The notes below the pieces were generated by a model. That model did not search any database. It had not been told where the DNA came from and worked only from the letters and a program-made list of their open reading frames with translations. Positions 38,392 to 47,376 of a DNA stretch of 64,000 nt are shown here, piece after piece (within the stretch, counting starts at the first letter, position 1; each line of letters opens with the position of its first letter). The stretch spans positions 2,418,001-2,482,000 of the forward strand of contig NZ_CP145732.1 in the NCBI RefSeq assembly GCF_036884845.1, written 5' to 3'. This DNA is from Pseudomonas sp. MAG733B (GTDB taxonomy: Bacteria > Pseudomonadota > Gammaproteobacteria > Pseudomonadales > Pseudomonadaceae). A program made the position numbers and the translations under genes.

Positions 38392-39483
38392 ATGAGAATT
38401 GCAGAATCATCAATTTCGGGAAACAGTTTGCTGGCTGACCTCAATGTCACTATTGATGTGCCGCTGCCTCCCGAAATGCCTGTCGAAGTCCATGCGGGGT
38501 TTTCCTTGACGCAGTTGCTCGAGCGTTCGGTAAAGGCACTGAATCGTAATCTGGAAAATATGCTCAAGTGCCCGGCGGGAGTTCCAAGAGATCTTCAAGG
38601 CTCACCTGCAGAAATTTTGGCGCAGTATTTCTCGTCTGCCGAGTTTGTCGAACAAATCCACGCTAAGCGTATTCGATCACTGATGTGGACGCACCAGATG
38701 CGGCAGAGTGGAAGGGTTTTCAACCATTGCCTCGAAACGCTGCCAATGGAGCAACGTCAACAACTCTACGACGAGCAGGATCGTATTCTCAAAGAACTGA
38801 TACGAATGCCGGTGCCGGACGAAATCGCCGATGAATTCGACGTGAGAGTGAATTCTTCAAGCGAGTTTTTCGACAAGCTGCTCGAACTCATCGACCTGAT
38901 CAAGAACGGTTACCTGGCCGGCTATGAACATATCATTGCGGCCTATTCTGAATTCTTCGCCGACTTCAACGCGGAAATTCTCGCGAAGATGAAAGACTGG
39001 ATCAAGGGCGGCGATGACGGAAAAGAGGTCACCTTGAACACCCGCTCGTTACGGACAGCGTTGGAAAATCTGATCAAAAAATATACACATCCCAGTCCGG
39101 ATTCCGTTCTTTATCCGGACCCCGACAAAGGCGGGGTGAGCATGGAAGAGGCAGATGCATGGCGAAAAGCGCTGGGGTTGCCTGAAAGTTGTCTCAAGAA
39201 AAACACCGATGGTACTTATTGCGTAGTAATAGATATTGGGCCGTTAACGACCATGCTTGATAGCGTCCCAAATCCCTGGATGGGGATGGTAACTTGGGAC
39301 ACTGCGAAATTTCAGGCTTGGCAAACCGGTTTCAACTCTCAGGAGGAACGCATGAAAAACATGTTGCAGTCCTTCACTCAGAAGTATTCGAATGCCAACT
39401 CCTATCACGACAATTTTAACAAGACGTTGTCTTCTCATCTCAATCAATATGCTGACATGCTTAAGGCAATGTTGAATTTTTGA
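38392..39483 (+). CDS. sctA: SipD/IpaD-type needle-tip protein
   Basis: Hydrophilic tip protein that senses the host and scaffolds the pore. The 363-residue protein has an N-terminal helical hairpin, a long central coiled coil and a C-terminal helix rich in Asn/Lys (NANSYHDNFNKTLSSHLNQYADMLKAML), typical of IpaD/SipD. It is slightly longer than SipD (343). Base composition begins to fall toward AT within its second half. Confidence 0.92.
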   Translation: MRIAESSISGNSLLADLNVTIDVPLPPEMPVEVHAGFSLTQLLERSVKALNRNLENMLKCPAGVPRDLQGSPAEILAQYFSSAEFVEQIHAKRIRSLMWTHQMRQSGRVFNHCLETLPMEQRQQLYDEQDRILKELIRMPVPDEIADEFDVRVNSSSEFFDKLLELIDLIKNGYLAGYEHIIAAYSEFFADFNAEILAKMKDWIKGGDDGKEVTLNTRSLRTALENLIKKYTHPSPDSVLYPDPDKGGVSMEEADAWRKALGLPESCLKKNTDGTYCVVIDIGPLTTMLDSVPNPWMGMVTWDTAKFQAWQTGFNSQEERMKNMLQSFTQKYSNANSYHDNFNKTLSSHLNQYADMLKAMLNF

Positions 39484-39837
39484 TGTGTTTAAGAACGTAT
39501 AATTAAACAAACCTAATCCTAGGTAGCGTGGCGTGGCGTGGCGCGATGCTTGATTGTTACGTATGGAGTTGCGCCTCTTATTTATAATGTCGCGAAAATA
39601 ATGTTAAGTTTGTTAGGTGGTGACTGTAGGTTGAGAGGCGGAATTGTTTATATAAATACATCGGAAGTATGTTTGGTTGTCTTGGTTTTTTCGGGGAGAT
39701 ATGTATTCGCATGGCGTGATTTTATAAGTGTTGCGAAGTGTGGAAGTGCTTGGTTGTTAATGTTGAGAGGTTTGGCGTGGTTTCGGCTCGTTTTCTCGGA
39801 GTTAACTCCACTTTTTATTGCGCTGGAGAGTACAATA
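39484..39837. other. AT-rich spacer between sctA and iacP
   Basis: No convincing gene. An open frame continues upstream from iacP through most of it, but its translation is hydrophobic and unstructured and has no ribosome site. A TATAAT hexamer (39498-39503) could be a -10 box, though no -35 is visible at the right distance. A short tandem repeat (GCGTG)x3 lies at 39526-39540. Composition is markedly AT-rich compared with the inv-spa genes. Confidence 0.5.
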
Positions 39838-40098
39838 TTGAATGTAAAGTTTGCGATAGAAGCTCAAGTAATAAAGACTTTGTGTGATTGTTTTGAGGTG
39901 GGTCGACGGAAAATCGAATGCAGTTCGTTGTTAGTAGAGGATTTGAATGTTGATTCTATGAGTATTGTAGAAATTGTTATGGCGCTTAATGCAGTATTTG
40001 ATGTGGAGTTATCTGCAGTTGAAGTGTCAGATTGGAGAGCCGTGGCGGATATCTGTAGGTCGGTGGAAAGTGCCAAAGCCAGCGCAGCTCTGACGTAA
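39838..40098 (+). CDS. iacP: IacP-like acyl carrier protein
   Basis: The 86-residue product has the acyl-carrier fold with the phosphopantetheine serine in VEDLNVDSMSIVEIV, and a C-terminus (DWRAVADICRSVESA) resembling Salmonella IacP (82 residues). It seems to start at TTG 39838, with GGAGAG (39825-39830) seven bases ahead; no ATG fits. The gene directly follows the translocators as in SPI-1. Whether it acylates a substrate or acts as a non-acylated partner is unknown. Confidence 0.85.
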   Translation: MNVKFAIEAQVIKTLCDCFEVGRRKIECSSLLVEDLNVDSMSIVEIVMALNAVFDVELSAVEVSDWRAVADICRSVESAKASAALT

Positions 40099-40240
40099 TT
40101 CGTGTGTCTACGTCGAAATCACAATAGCTCAATACAGAAAGTTTAGGCTGCTGTTTCGTCTGGCATGTCAGTCAATTGGTTTGGTTGTAGCGAGTATTAA
40201 TTAAGTTTTCTGATGTATTTGTTTAAAGCGAGGAGTGGAT

Positions 40241-42133
40241 ATGCTTAAGTCAAGTCATTCTTTACCTGATTTATACGCAGCCTGCCGAAGATGCGGAATG
40301 CCAGGTGCGGGGGATACGCTTACGGAGAAGCGTATTTCATCTGATTCTGGAATATTTGTATATGATTTATCTTCGGAAATATTGGTGAAATTGAGTAATT
40401 TGGCAGAGAGCTTAATGCAAGAGCGACCTTGCATGCTAACCGGTAGCTCTTTGGAGTTGTTAAGTATAGCTCTTGTTAAAGGTGATTTTTTGCCGGCCGA
40501 TATAACCTTAGCCTGGAAATACAGTGCTAATACGATGCCGTATACAGCTTTTGTCCCTAGTGGGGAAAAATGCTGGGTGAGTTTTGAAGTGTTATCCGAC
40601 GAACAAAAGGCACGAAGTGTTGAGATATATCCTGATGGCAAAAATGGCTACTTAGCAAAAAGGTGTGGAGAGGTATGGAAGGCGTCAGGCGAAGAAGCCT
40701 TTTTTAAAATTATGCTTGCCGTTAAGTTTGATGTTTCTGTCGATACTATCAGCGATAGGCAGGCTTCTGAGTTTCGAAGGGTTTTGTCTGAAAGCATTCT
40801 TGAGCAGGGTGCCATGTTAGGTGAGCTTTGGCAAGATGGGATGCAGAGCCACTTAAAATTGGATAGCGGATGCGCCGGAATAGTGCCAAGTAGTATCACA
40901 AACAATGTGATTAGTACCCCTATCAGTGTGGTATGCAATCCTGATTGGATTGACGTTGAGACTAGGCCGTCTTGCAAATACTCTCCCGTTATCGTCAGTA
41001 AATCGCCGCATGAAGATGCTATAAAAAGTATGCAGTCGGTGCTTCAAACCCGAATTGATACATGCAGAAAATTGGCTGAAGATCGGGACGTTCCTGGTGG
41101 CGGCAGCTGGTTCTCATTTATCAGAGGGCCGCAGTTGCACGAGCCACACCTGCATAGCGGCACTGTTCCTACACTTGTCATAAGTGGAGGGAACGCCAGT
41201 AAACTCTCTGCGGAACTCGGCAAGGATTATAGTTTGGCTTGGCATCCAAAGAATATGAGGCGGGAGGTGGGTGCTCGTGCTGAACCTGTCTATTTACTTG
41301 TCCATAAACTGGATTGCCCTACCTACGTTACGGTATTGAAAGAGACTCTTGAGCAGCATCCCAATCTGCACCTCGTTGGTTGGGATGGTGGAAAATTAAC
41401 GGGCTTTGGTGCTGCGCGAGCATCGGCGTTAGCCTTTGCCGATACACTACCATTCCGTCCTAAAAGAATAATGATGGTCGATCAGGACGTCGTAAAGACG
41501 GAGCAGACGAGACATACTAATCCAGTGATACGGAGCAACGTAGAAAGTCTGCACCAAATAACAAGGCAGCCAATTGTTGGCTACGGTGTCGGTTACCCAG
41601 CGCGACAATTGCCGCCTCTGCCTTTCAGTCAGACACTCCCTCCTGAAAAATCAGATCTGAACTCGCCAGCGCAGCAATTTGTTTCAATTCAGGCCCCGTT
41701 CCGAAACCAGTGGGACGATGGTATCTACCCTCCCTACATGGTGGCTGGTGGTGAAGATATGCTAATGGGTTTGGAACTGGGCTTGACCAAAGATGACCGT
41801 AATATCGTTTTGCCAGAAGAGAGAATTGTCAAGAAGGAACTAGTAGGTCCGGCAGATATACCAAATACCTACTGGAATGAAGGGCGCGTTCAGACTCTTA
41901 AAGCTCTCTTTGAGGAAGAGAAGAATACTTTGTTAGAGTTTGAAGGCCAGAAAACGAGCCTAGATGGTCTAATGTCGATATTTGAATCAAGAGGCTGGGT
42001 CGCCTCACACCCAAGCGCGGAGTCTTACACTGTCGCAGCATGTGTTGTAGAACGTATTATTTTGCGGCTGAACAAAGAGTTATCAAAAGAGGTTTCGAAT
42101 CGCTCGTTGCTTTTTAGATCTCTCTCTGCTTGA
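40241..42133 (+). CDS. Putative type III effector with glycosyltransferase-like motifs (unrecognised family)
   Basis: A 630-residue protein I do not recognise. It lies between iacP and hilA, where Salmonella carries sicP-sptP, and is AT-rich in codon use. Residues ~345-420 look like a GT-A core: PVYLLVHKLD, NLHLVGWDGGK, GFGAARASALAFAD (388-401), then IMMVDQD with a DxD-type D414-Q-D416. A GGED motif is at 503-506, the position of GED in several GT families. Residues 1-300 are Cys-rich without known motifs; no signal peptide or membrane helix. AGGAG (40231-40235) sits five bases before ATG 40241. Effector status is inferred from context; the fold is inferred from motif order. Confidence 0.6.
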   Translation: MLKSSHSLPDLYAACRRCGMPGAGDTLTEKRISSDSGIFVYDLSSEILVKLSNLAESLMQERPCMLTGSSLELLSIALVKGDFLPADITLAWKYSANTMPYTAFVPSGEKCWVSFEVLSDEQKARSVEIYPDGKNGYLAKRCGEVWKASGEEAFFKIMLAVKFDVSVDTISDRQASEFRRVLSESILEQGAMLGELWQDGMQSHLKLDSGCAGIVPSSITNNVISTPISVVCNPDWIDVETRPSCKYSPVIVSKSPHEDAIKSMQSVLQTRIDTCRKLAEDRDVPGGGSWFSFIRGPQLHEPHLHSGTVPTLVISGGNASKLSAELGKDYSLAWHPKNMRREVGARAEPVYLLVHKLDCPTYVTVLKETLEQHPNLHLVGWDGGKLTGFGAARASALAFADTLPFRPKRIMMVDQDVVKTEQTRHTNPVIRSNVESLHQITRQPIVGYGVGYPARQLPPLPFSQTLPPEKSDLNSPAQQFVSIQAPFRNQWDDGIYPPYMVAGGEDMLMGLELGLTKDDRNIVLPEERIVKKELVGPADIPNTYWNEGRVQTLKALFEEEKNTLLEFEGQKTSLDGLMSIFESRGWVASHPSAESYTVAACVVERIILRLNKELSKEVSNRSLLFRSLSA

Positions 42134-42954
42134 ACTTAAAGATGCGTGAATCAGTGGCTGGCTCGTAATGCATCATCAGTATCTTTGCAGTCAGCTGGAA
42201 GGCCGGTTGGATGGCCGGTTTCGATAAGTTTTGTGCGAATTTTCGACGGGCATATGCTGTTAATGCAATTGTATTTGCTGGCTGTCTGCTAAAGGGTAGT
42301 CAAGTGTCCGGCAGAGACACCTGTATTTTCTCGAATCCTTTCCATTTGTTTTCGGAGCTCGGAGGACAGTACTACGTGAGAAATAACTTGAATGGCCAGC
42401 TGAGATTGCAAGGCATGTTGATAGCTCGGTTAAATCAAATTATCATTGTGTGACTCCATTTGTTATTGGCTTCGATAATTGATTTTCATATGAGTGTGTT
42501 GGGTGCTAGTCGGATTCTTAGTTGTCTCGGGAAATTAGGATATTAATTTAATGTCGTGTCGCGGAAGACTGCTCATATCCGAGGGTATGACGTAAGTATT
42601 CCCCCTGTTTATTAAAGGTCTATGCTGAAAGTAGTAAATTTCATGCTTTGTGGTCGAGGTTTTAAACTTTTTTTGTGGTTCATGTTTTTCTCTGAATTTC
42701 ACCGTTTCTATGCATGGCCCGTGTTAGGTGGTTTTCGTTGCGATTATTTTCCGATTGTTGGCTTGAAGCGCAAAAATTAAACTCTTGACAGATAGATCCT
42801 ACAAATTTAGTCGTGATTTCGTCAGATCATAAGGTAGTTGTCCTACGGAATACTCCTGCCCAACTTCCTATAGTCATCCTGCTTGTCATCCTTAAACTTG
42901 ATAAATCACAGGTTTAACCGCGTTTCAGATCTTTCTATAGAGAAGTCTCAAAGT
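42134..42954. other. Long AT-rich intergenic region upstream of the hilA-like gene
   Basis: 821 bases without a convincing gene. An 80-codon frame at 42211-42453 has no ribosome site and no recognisable product. The region probably holds the hilA promoter: TTGACA at 42785-42790 is a perfect -35 hexamer, but no matching -10 was seen 16-18 bases later. Composition is strongly AT-rich, as in xenogeneic DNA bound by H-NS/MvaT-type silencers (inference). Confidence 0.5.
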
Positions 42955-44271
42955 ATGGACAGTGCCACTGATCAATCGCCGGTCAGGTCATACGTTTTTG
43001 ACCACTGGCAACTGCAAAGCGATGGAACGCTGATGCGAGATGGACAGGGAGTCCACGTTCCCCCAAAAGAATTAAGGGTTTTACGTTTGCTGCTCGGTTC
43101 GGCGGGCACGGTGATCAGCAAGGACCACTTGCTCGACAGTGTCTGGCCCGAAGCCGATGCGGCTGAAGAGTCGTTGACCCGCTGCATTTATGCGTTGCGC
43201 AAGCTGCTCAAGGAGAACAAGGATTTCATTGCGACGGTGTACGGTCAGGGTTATCGGTTCACCTGTGCGGTTGTCGAACTCGACGCGTCGAACCACGCGA
43301 GGACCGCGACGCTAACGCTGGCCGTTCTGCCTTTTCGCAATCTCGACGAGAGCGCTGCGCTGGATCTGCAAGATGTGATGATCCGTCAGTTGACCGCGGC
43401 GTTCGGCGAGACGTTGCACATTATCCCTTCGGGACTGATGGCGGCTTACAGCCAACCGGTCGATGTTCGGACCCTGGTAGGGCAATTGTCGGCTGACTAC
43501 TGGCTGAGCGGGCGCTGTTGCGGATCGGGTGAGCGACAACAATGGTCGGTCGAACTGATCCGTGGCCGTGATCACGCGCTGCTGCATGGACAGACACTGG
43601 ACGCCGGTGATGTGGGAGAAGCGCTTGGCGCGTTGACGAGCCTGGTTGCGCAGCGTGCTCCCGGCTTGCGTCCTGTCAGGAACTCCTGCTCTTCGTACCC
43701 GGCTGCGGTGGCTTATCTCAATGGTCTGTGCAATTTGCAGCAGCACACGCCGCAAAGCCTGCGCGATGCCCTTGTGCAGTTTCGACATTGTTTGCAGTTG
43801 GCCGGTAATTACGCAGCGGCCTGGTGTGGTTTGGCGGATGCCTGGCTGGGGAAGGCCATGCTCGGTTTGTGCGAGCAGGGTCGTGCCGCTGATGAGGCGC
43901 ACTCTGCGATTTCCAGAGCCTTGTCACTGGACCCCGCCAGCACACAGTCGCTTGTGCGTCTGGCCTTGTTGACCAGTCTTCGTGGCTGCGAGGACGCCGC
44001 AAAAGTGCTTTTTCGACGTTGTCTACTGGACGCTGAACAGGCCGATGTTCATTTCTTCTACGCCTGGCATCACTGGTTCTGGCGGCGTAACGAGCAGGCG
44101 GCGCAAAGTCTCGAAAGGTGTCTACGGCATGATCCCGACTGTGTGCGAGCGAAGATATTCCAGGACCGTATTGCGCTGAACAACTCCGGGGATGTCGTGC
44201 TGATGGGGCGACAAACCTTGCAAGGTGCTGAGAAGTCGCCTGCGCTTGATAGTTGGCGATGTCTGGCATGA
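42955..44271 (+). CDS. hilA: HilA-like transcriptional activator, shorter C-terminus
   Basis: OmpR-type winged helix at residues ~12-110 with PPKELRVLRLLLGSAGTVIS, EESLTRCIYALRKLLKE and YGQGYRF, close to Salmonella HilA. The rest is a TPR-like regulatory part (VAYLNGLCNLQQHTPQSLRDAL; AWCGLADAWLGKAMLG). At 438 residues it lacks ~115 C-terminal residues of Salmonella HilA (553). ATG 42955 fits the HilA N-terminus better than the in-frame TTG 42883, although its ribosome site is weak. The stop overlaps the iagB start (ATGA). Expected to activate the inv-spa and prg-org halves. Confidence 0.9.
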   Translation: MDSATDQSPVRSYVFDHWQLQSDGTLMRDGQGVHVPPKELRVLRLLLGSAGTVISKDHLLDSVWPEADAAEESLTRCIYALRKLLKENKDFIATVYGQGYRFTCAVVELDASNHARTATLTLAVLPFRNLDESAALDLQDVMIRQLTAAFGETLHIIPSGLMAAYSQPVDVRTLVGQLSADYWLSGRCCGSGERQQWSVELIRGRDHALLHGQTLDAGDVGEALGALTSLVAQRAPGLRPVRNSCSSYPAAVAYLNGLCNLQQHTPQSLRDALVQFRHCLQLAGNYAAAWCGLADAWLGKAMLGLCEQGRAADEAHSAISRALSLDPASTQSLVRLALLTSLRGCEDAAKVLFRRCLLDAEQADVHFFYAWHHWFWRRNEQAAQSLERCLRHDPDCVRAKIFQDRIALNNSGDVVLMGRQTLQGAEKSPALDSWRCLA

Positions 44272-44717
44272 GTTGGTGCGCTTTCAAACCGATACTCATG
44301 TTGGCGTGTCTTGGCTCCGGAACCGCTCACGCGTACTGCTGGCATTCGGCAGGCGCGAAACATGCCATTGAACCGGAGTTGCTCCAGGCGATCGCCGATG
44401 TGGAGTCAGGGCAGTCGGCGGATGCCATGAATTACAACAAGGACGGGAGTCATGACATCGGGTTGATGCAGATCAACAGTCATCATCTACCCCGTTTAAG
44501 CGCTCAGGGCATTACCGAGCAGCGCCTGTTGGATGAACCCTGCCTGTCCGTCGAAGTCGGCGCGTCGGTGCTTGCCGATTTTATTGCCCGTTACGGCTAC
44601 AACTGGACGGCGGTGGGTGCCTACAACGCCGGCAATTCTCCCCACCGGCAAGCCGCGCGATTGCGCTATGCGCGCAAGGTCTGGCAGCGCTATCAGGTGT
44701 TTACCCAGACTCGATAG
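44268..44717 (+). CDS. iagB: IagB-type lytic transglycosylase
   Basis: Periplasmic muramidase that opens peptidoglycan for apparatus assembly. The 149-residue precursor has a signal peptide ending GTAHA (about residue 20) and an SLT domain with the catalytic Glu in IADVESGQS, then DIGLMQIN and WTAVGAYNAG. Start at 44268, giving ATGA overlap with hilA; upstream in-frame codons at 44253 and 44259 are possible but less likely. Confidence 0.94.
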   Translation: MSWCAFKPILMLACLGSGTAHAYCWHSAGAKHAIEPELLQAIADVESGQSADAMNYNKDGSHDIGLMQINSHHLPRLSAQGITEQRLLDEPCLSVEVGASVLADFIARYGYNWTAVGAYNAGNSPHRQAARLRYARKVWQRYQVFTQTR

Positions 44718-44848
44718 TGGCAGCGACATGGAAAGACTGGCTGAAGATTCTGATCCTCTGCTGAGCGCAATCGGCAGAATTCGATCAGGAATCCGCCAGT
44801 CGGTCTTTCTAATATGCCCGCTCATTTCACAACCCTGGAACTTGAACG

Positions 44849-46024
44849 GTGACAGTCCCGACGGCCCCCACCCAGCAGCCCTGCGTTTTACGGATACTCA
44901 ATGGTCCGCTGCAAGGCTGCGAATTCCCCCTCGGCGAGACCAGCACTTTGTTCGTGGTAGGGACTGTGGATTTTCTGGGGGAAGGGGCGCTGACTGCCAG
45001 TGTTCCTGCCGATGCGATTTTCGTTCCCCTGGAAGTGGGTGGTTGCAATTTTGAGGTGCTGGCCGATCAAGTCAGCGCCGAAGGCTTACCACTGCGGTTA
45101 CTCAACGAGTCAGCTGAAATTCGCCACTGTGCCTTCCAGGCCAGGGTGCAGATTGGCGGCCTGCAAATCGCCTTGCGTCCTGAAGACCAATCCTGGGCAC
45201 CTGAGCTTCTTGGGCAGCCACACAGTGTTTCATCCGACGAAGTCGCCGTTGTGTGGTGGCGTGCTCCTGTGACTAGATGGATCGCAGGCGGTCTGGCGCT
45301 GGCTGCGCTGGTCGTCGCGGTTGGCTTCTGGTCGGTGCCGGGAGTGGCGCCTGAAACCGATATTCGCAGACTGATCGCCGGTGCCAGCGCCGAGGCCAAG
45401 GTGTTGAGCGGTCGTGACAAGGCGATTTATGTGTTCGTCGCTTCCGAACGCGATGCCGGATGGAGCCGACAAGTGCTGATGCGCCACAACTCGCTGAGCG
45501 GCAAAGTCCTGGTCGTGGATCAGGAACGCAGCCGGCTGGAGCGTTTGCTGGTCGACCATGATCCGCAACTGGCCTGGCATTCCCTGGATCTCAAGGATCC
45601 TTCAGTACCGCGCCTTTTGCTCAGCACTCAACGCAATCTGCTGACACCCGACAGACAAGCAAAATTGCTCGAAGCGCTGCTCGCGGCTGCGCCCTATGCC
45701 CATGACATTGCGGTGCAAATGCAGGACGACAAGCTGCTGGCGGATCTGGCGCAGGAAGGTTTGCAGCGCCTTTCCCTGACCTTCAGCCGCGTTGAACACG
45801 AGGACAGTGTCACGTTTGCCGTTGCAGGCAATCTGCAGGATTCCGAACTGGCCGCTGCTCGCCGCTACATCGACAGCTTTTACCGGCAGTGGGGTGATCG
45901 CTACGTCAGCTTCACCGTCGAGCTCAAGGACGATGTGCTTAACGACAAGTCGTTTCAAACCGGCCCGCAGGGCTACATCAAGATGACCTCTTCGTCTTGG
46001 CACTTTCCCCCAAATAATAGGTAG
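44849..46024 (+). CDS. sctD: Inner-membrane ring protein SctD (PrgH/MxiG type)
   Basis: The 391-residue protein (PrgH 392) has an N-terminal FHA-like cytoplasmic domain (~10-110), one transmembrane helix at ~142-164 (RWIAGGLALAALVVAVGFW) and a periplasmic ring-building part (~170-370). Translation seems to start at GTG 44849, with GGA nine bases ahead. It follows iagB after 131 bases, which may hold its own promoter. Confidence 0.93.
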   Translation: MTVPTAPTQQPCVLRILNGPLQGCEFPLGETSTLFVVGTVDFLGEGALTASVPADAIFVPLEVGGCNFEVLADQVSAEGLPLRLLNESAEIRHCAFQARVQIGGLQIALRPEDQSWAPELLGQPHSVSSDEVAVVWWRAPVTRWIAGGLALAALVVAVGFWSVPGVAPETDIRRLIAGASAEAKVLSGRDKAIYVFVASERDAGWSRQVLMRHNSLSGKVLVVDQERSRLERLLVDHDPQLAWHSLDLKDPSVPRLLLSTQRNLLTPDRQAKLLEALLAAAPYAHDIAVQMQDDKLLADLAQEGLQRLSLTFSRVEHEDSVTFAVAGNLQDSELAAARRYIDSFYRQWGDRYVSFTVELKDDVLNDKSFQTGPQGYIKMTSSSWHFPPNNR

Positions 46025-46031
46025 GTGACTG

Positions 46032-46292
46032 ATGTCTGGTATTGGTATTCCCATCGACTTCGCTGATGACTTTCTCGGGCGTCAAGCAGCTGGGTTCGAA
46101 ACCGGGGCGCAAAATCTCAAGATAGCCTTGGACAAGGCCCTTGAGGAACTCAAATTGGATGCATCTGACCCGACAAAGCTGGCTGCTTATCAGACGGCCT
46201 TTTCGTCCTACACCGTATTCCGTAACGCCCAGACCAACACGATCAAGGGCTTCAAGGACATCGACATGGCGATCATCCAGGCTGCTCGCTGA
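46032..46292 (+). CDS. sctF: Needle subunit SctF (PrgI/MxiH type)
   Basis: The 86-residue two-helix protein has the conserved C-terminal stretch YTVFRNAQTNTIKGFKDID, nearly that of PrgI (YNLYRNAQSNTVKVFKDID), and the PSD-like turn region SDPTKLAAYQ. It starts seven bases after sctD. A terminator just after the stop probably raises its yield relative to the downstream genes. Confidence 0.97.
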   Translation: MSGIGIPIDFADDFLGRQAAGFETGAQNLKIALDKALEELKLDASDPTKLAAYQTAFSSYTVFRNAQTNTIKGFKDIDMAIIQAAR

Positions 46293-46308
46293 GCCTTTCT
46301 TTTTGGCC

Positions 46309-46337
46309 GGCCATCGATACGTTCGATGGCCTTTTTT
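46309..46337 (+). terminator. Intrinsic terminator directly after the needle gene
   Basis: Stem GGCCATCGA (46309-46317) with TCGATGGCC (46323-46331), loop of five, then six T. It is located within the prg-org operon, only 12 bases before the sctI start, so it must be leaky or conditional. Confidence 0.85.
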
Positions 46338-46348
46338 GAGTGCGTCGA

Positions 46349-46657
46349 ATGCCTGTACAAAATATTCTCCAGTCCTTCATTGAACAGACTTCTTTCATTG
46401 AGCTGCGTGGCTCGCAAGACGGTCCGGTTGTTTCACTTGAGTCGCGCTTGATCGAAGCGTTTGCCAATTCCGCGGTCAACAGTGAGCAGGACGTTTCAGC
46501 GATCAATCAGCTGATGCAACGTCCGGATATCACCAGTCCTGAAGTCTTGACCCGTTTGCAGGAGCAAGTGGGGCAATACAACGTGGACATCAACTTGCTC
46601 AACGTGCTGGTGCGCAAAGCGGTGGGCACGGCCGAAACCCTGCTGCGTGCGTCATGA
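46349..46657 (+). CDS. sctI: Inner-rod protein SctI (PrgJ/MxiI type)
   Basis: The 102-residue protein (PrgJ 101) ends in a helical segment VDINLLNVLVRKAVGTAETLLRAS, characteristic of the rod subunit. Start at ATG 46349; an in-frame GTG nine bases upstream is possible. The stop overlaps sctJ (ATGA). Confidence 0.93.
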   Translation: MPVQNILQSFIEQTSFIELRGSQDGPVVSLESRLIEAFANSAVNSEQDVSAINQLMQRPDITSPEVLTRLQEQVGQYNVDINLLNVLVRKAVGTAETLLRAS

Positions 46658-47376
46658 AGGCAGGCGCGTTGCTGATATTTTTGTGCGTGGCGTTGATGGG
46701 TTGCCGACAACCGAATCTGCTCGAAGGGCTGGACCAGCAACAGGCCAATGAAGTGCTTTCGGTTCTGCAACGCAACAACATCGCGGCGGTGAAAGTCGAC
46801 GCCGGCAAAACCGGCTATTCGGTAAAAATCGCTCAAGTCGATTTTTCTGCGGCGGTCGATTTGCTCAACCTCTATTCGTTGCCCTCCAGGCCACGTCTGC
46901 AAGTGGCCGAGATGTTTCCCGCCGACTCGCTGGTGGCCTCGCCCCGCGCTGAAAAAGCCCGGCTCTATTCGGCACTGGAGCAGCGGATCGAACAGTCGCT
47001 GGGTGTGCTCGAAGGTGTGGTTTCAGCGCGGGTTCATGTCAGCTACGACCTGGATGCCGGCGAAGGCGGGCGCAAGTCACCGCCCATTCACCTCTCGGCG
47101 GTGGCGATCCATGAGCGCGACATCGAACCGCAATTGCTGATCACCGACATCAAGCGCTTTCTCAAGAACAGTTTTGCAGCGGTCGAGTACGAGAACATTT
47201 CGGTGGTGCTGTCGAAGCGTTCGCCGACACAGCATGTCGCGCCATCCGTGGTCGCAACACAGGGGGCTTCGCAGTGGATGTGGTTGTTGGTCGCGGTGAG
47301 CGGAGTGCTGTTGGCCGGTGGCGCAGCCTGGGCCTATCGCCAGTCGAGTGCAGGGCAACGCGATGTCGCCCGCTGA
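46654..47376 (+). CDS. sctJ: Ring lipoprotein SctJ (PrgK/MxiJ type)
   Basis: The 240-residue protein has a lipoprotein signal with the lipobox LMGC (Cys17), two periplasmic ring domains (RQPNLLEGLDQQQANEVLSVL; RIEQSLGVLEGVVSARVHV) and a C-terminal transmembrane helix (~210-230), as in PrgK. Coupled to sctI by ATGA. Confidence 0.96.
   Translation: MKAGALLIFLCVALMGCRQPNLLEGLDQQQANEVLSVLQRNNIAAVKVDAGKTGYSVKIAQVDFSAAVDLLNLYSLPSRPRLQVAEMFPADSLVASPRAEKARLYSALEQRIEQSLGVLEGVVSARVHVSYDLDAGEGGRKSPPIHLSAVAIHERDIEPQLLITDIKRFLKNSFAAVEYENISVVLSKRSPTQHVAPSVVATQGASQWMWLLVAVSGVLLAGGAAWAYRQSSAGQRDVAR

Noticed and set aside
39538..39837. 100-codon N-terminal extension of the acyl carrier gene
   Set aside because: Translation is hydrophobic without family resemblance, no ribosome site precedes it, and a good site sits directly before TTG 39838.
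42211..42453. 80-codon open frame in the AT-rich gap before hilA
   Set aside because: No ribosome site, no recognisable domain and no neighbour relation; probably chance.
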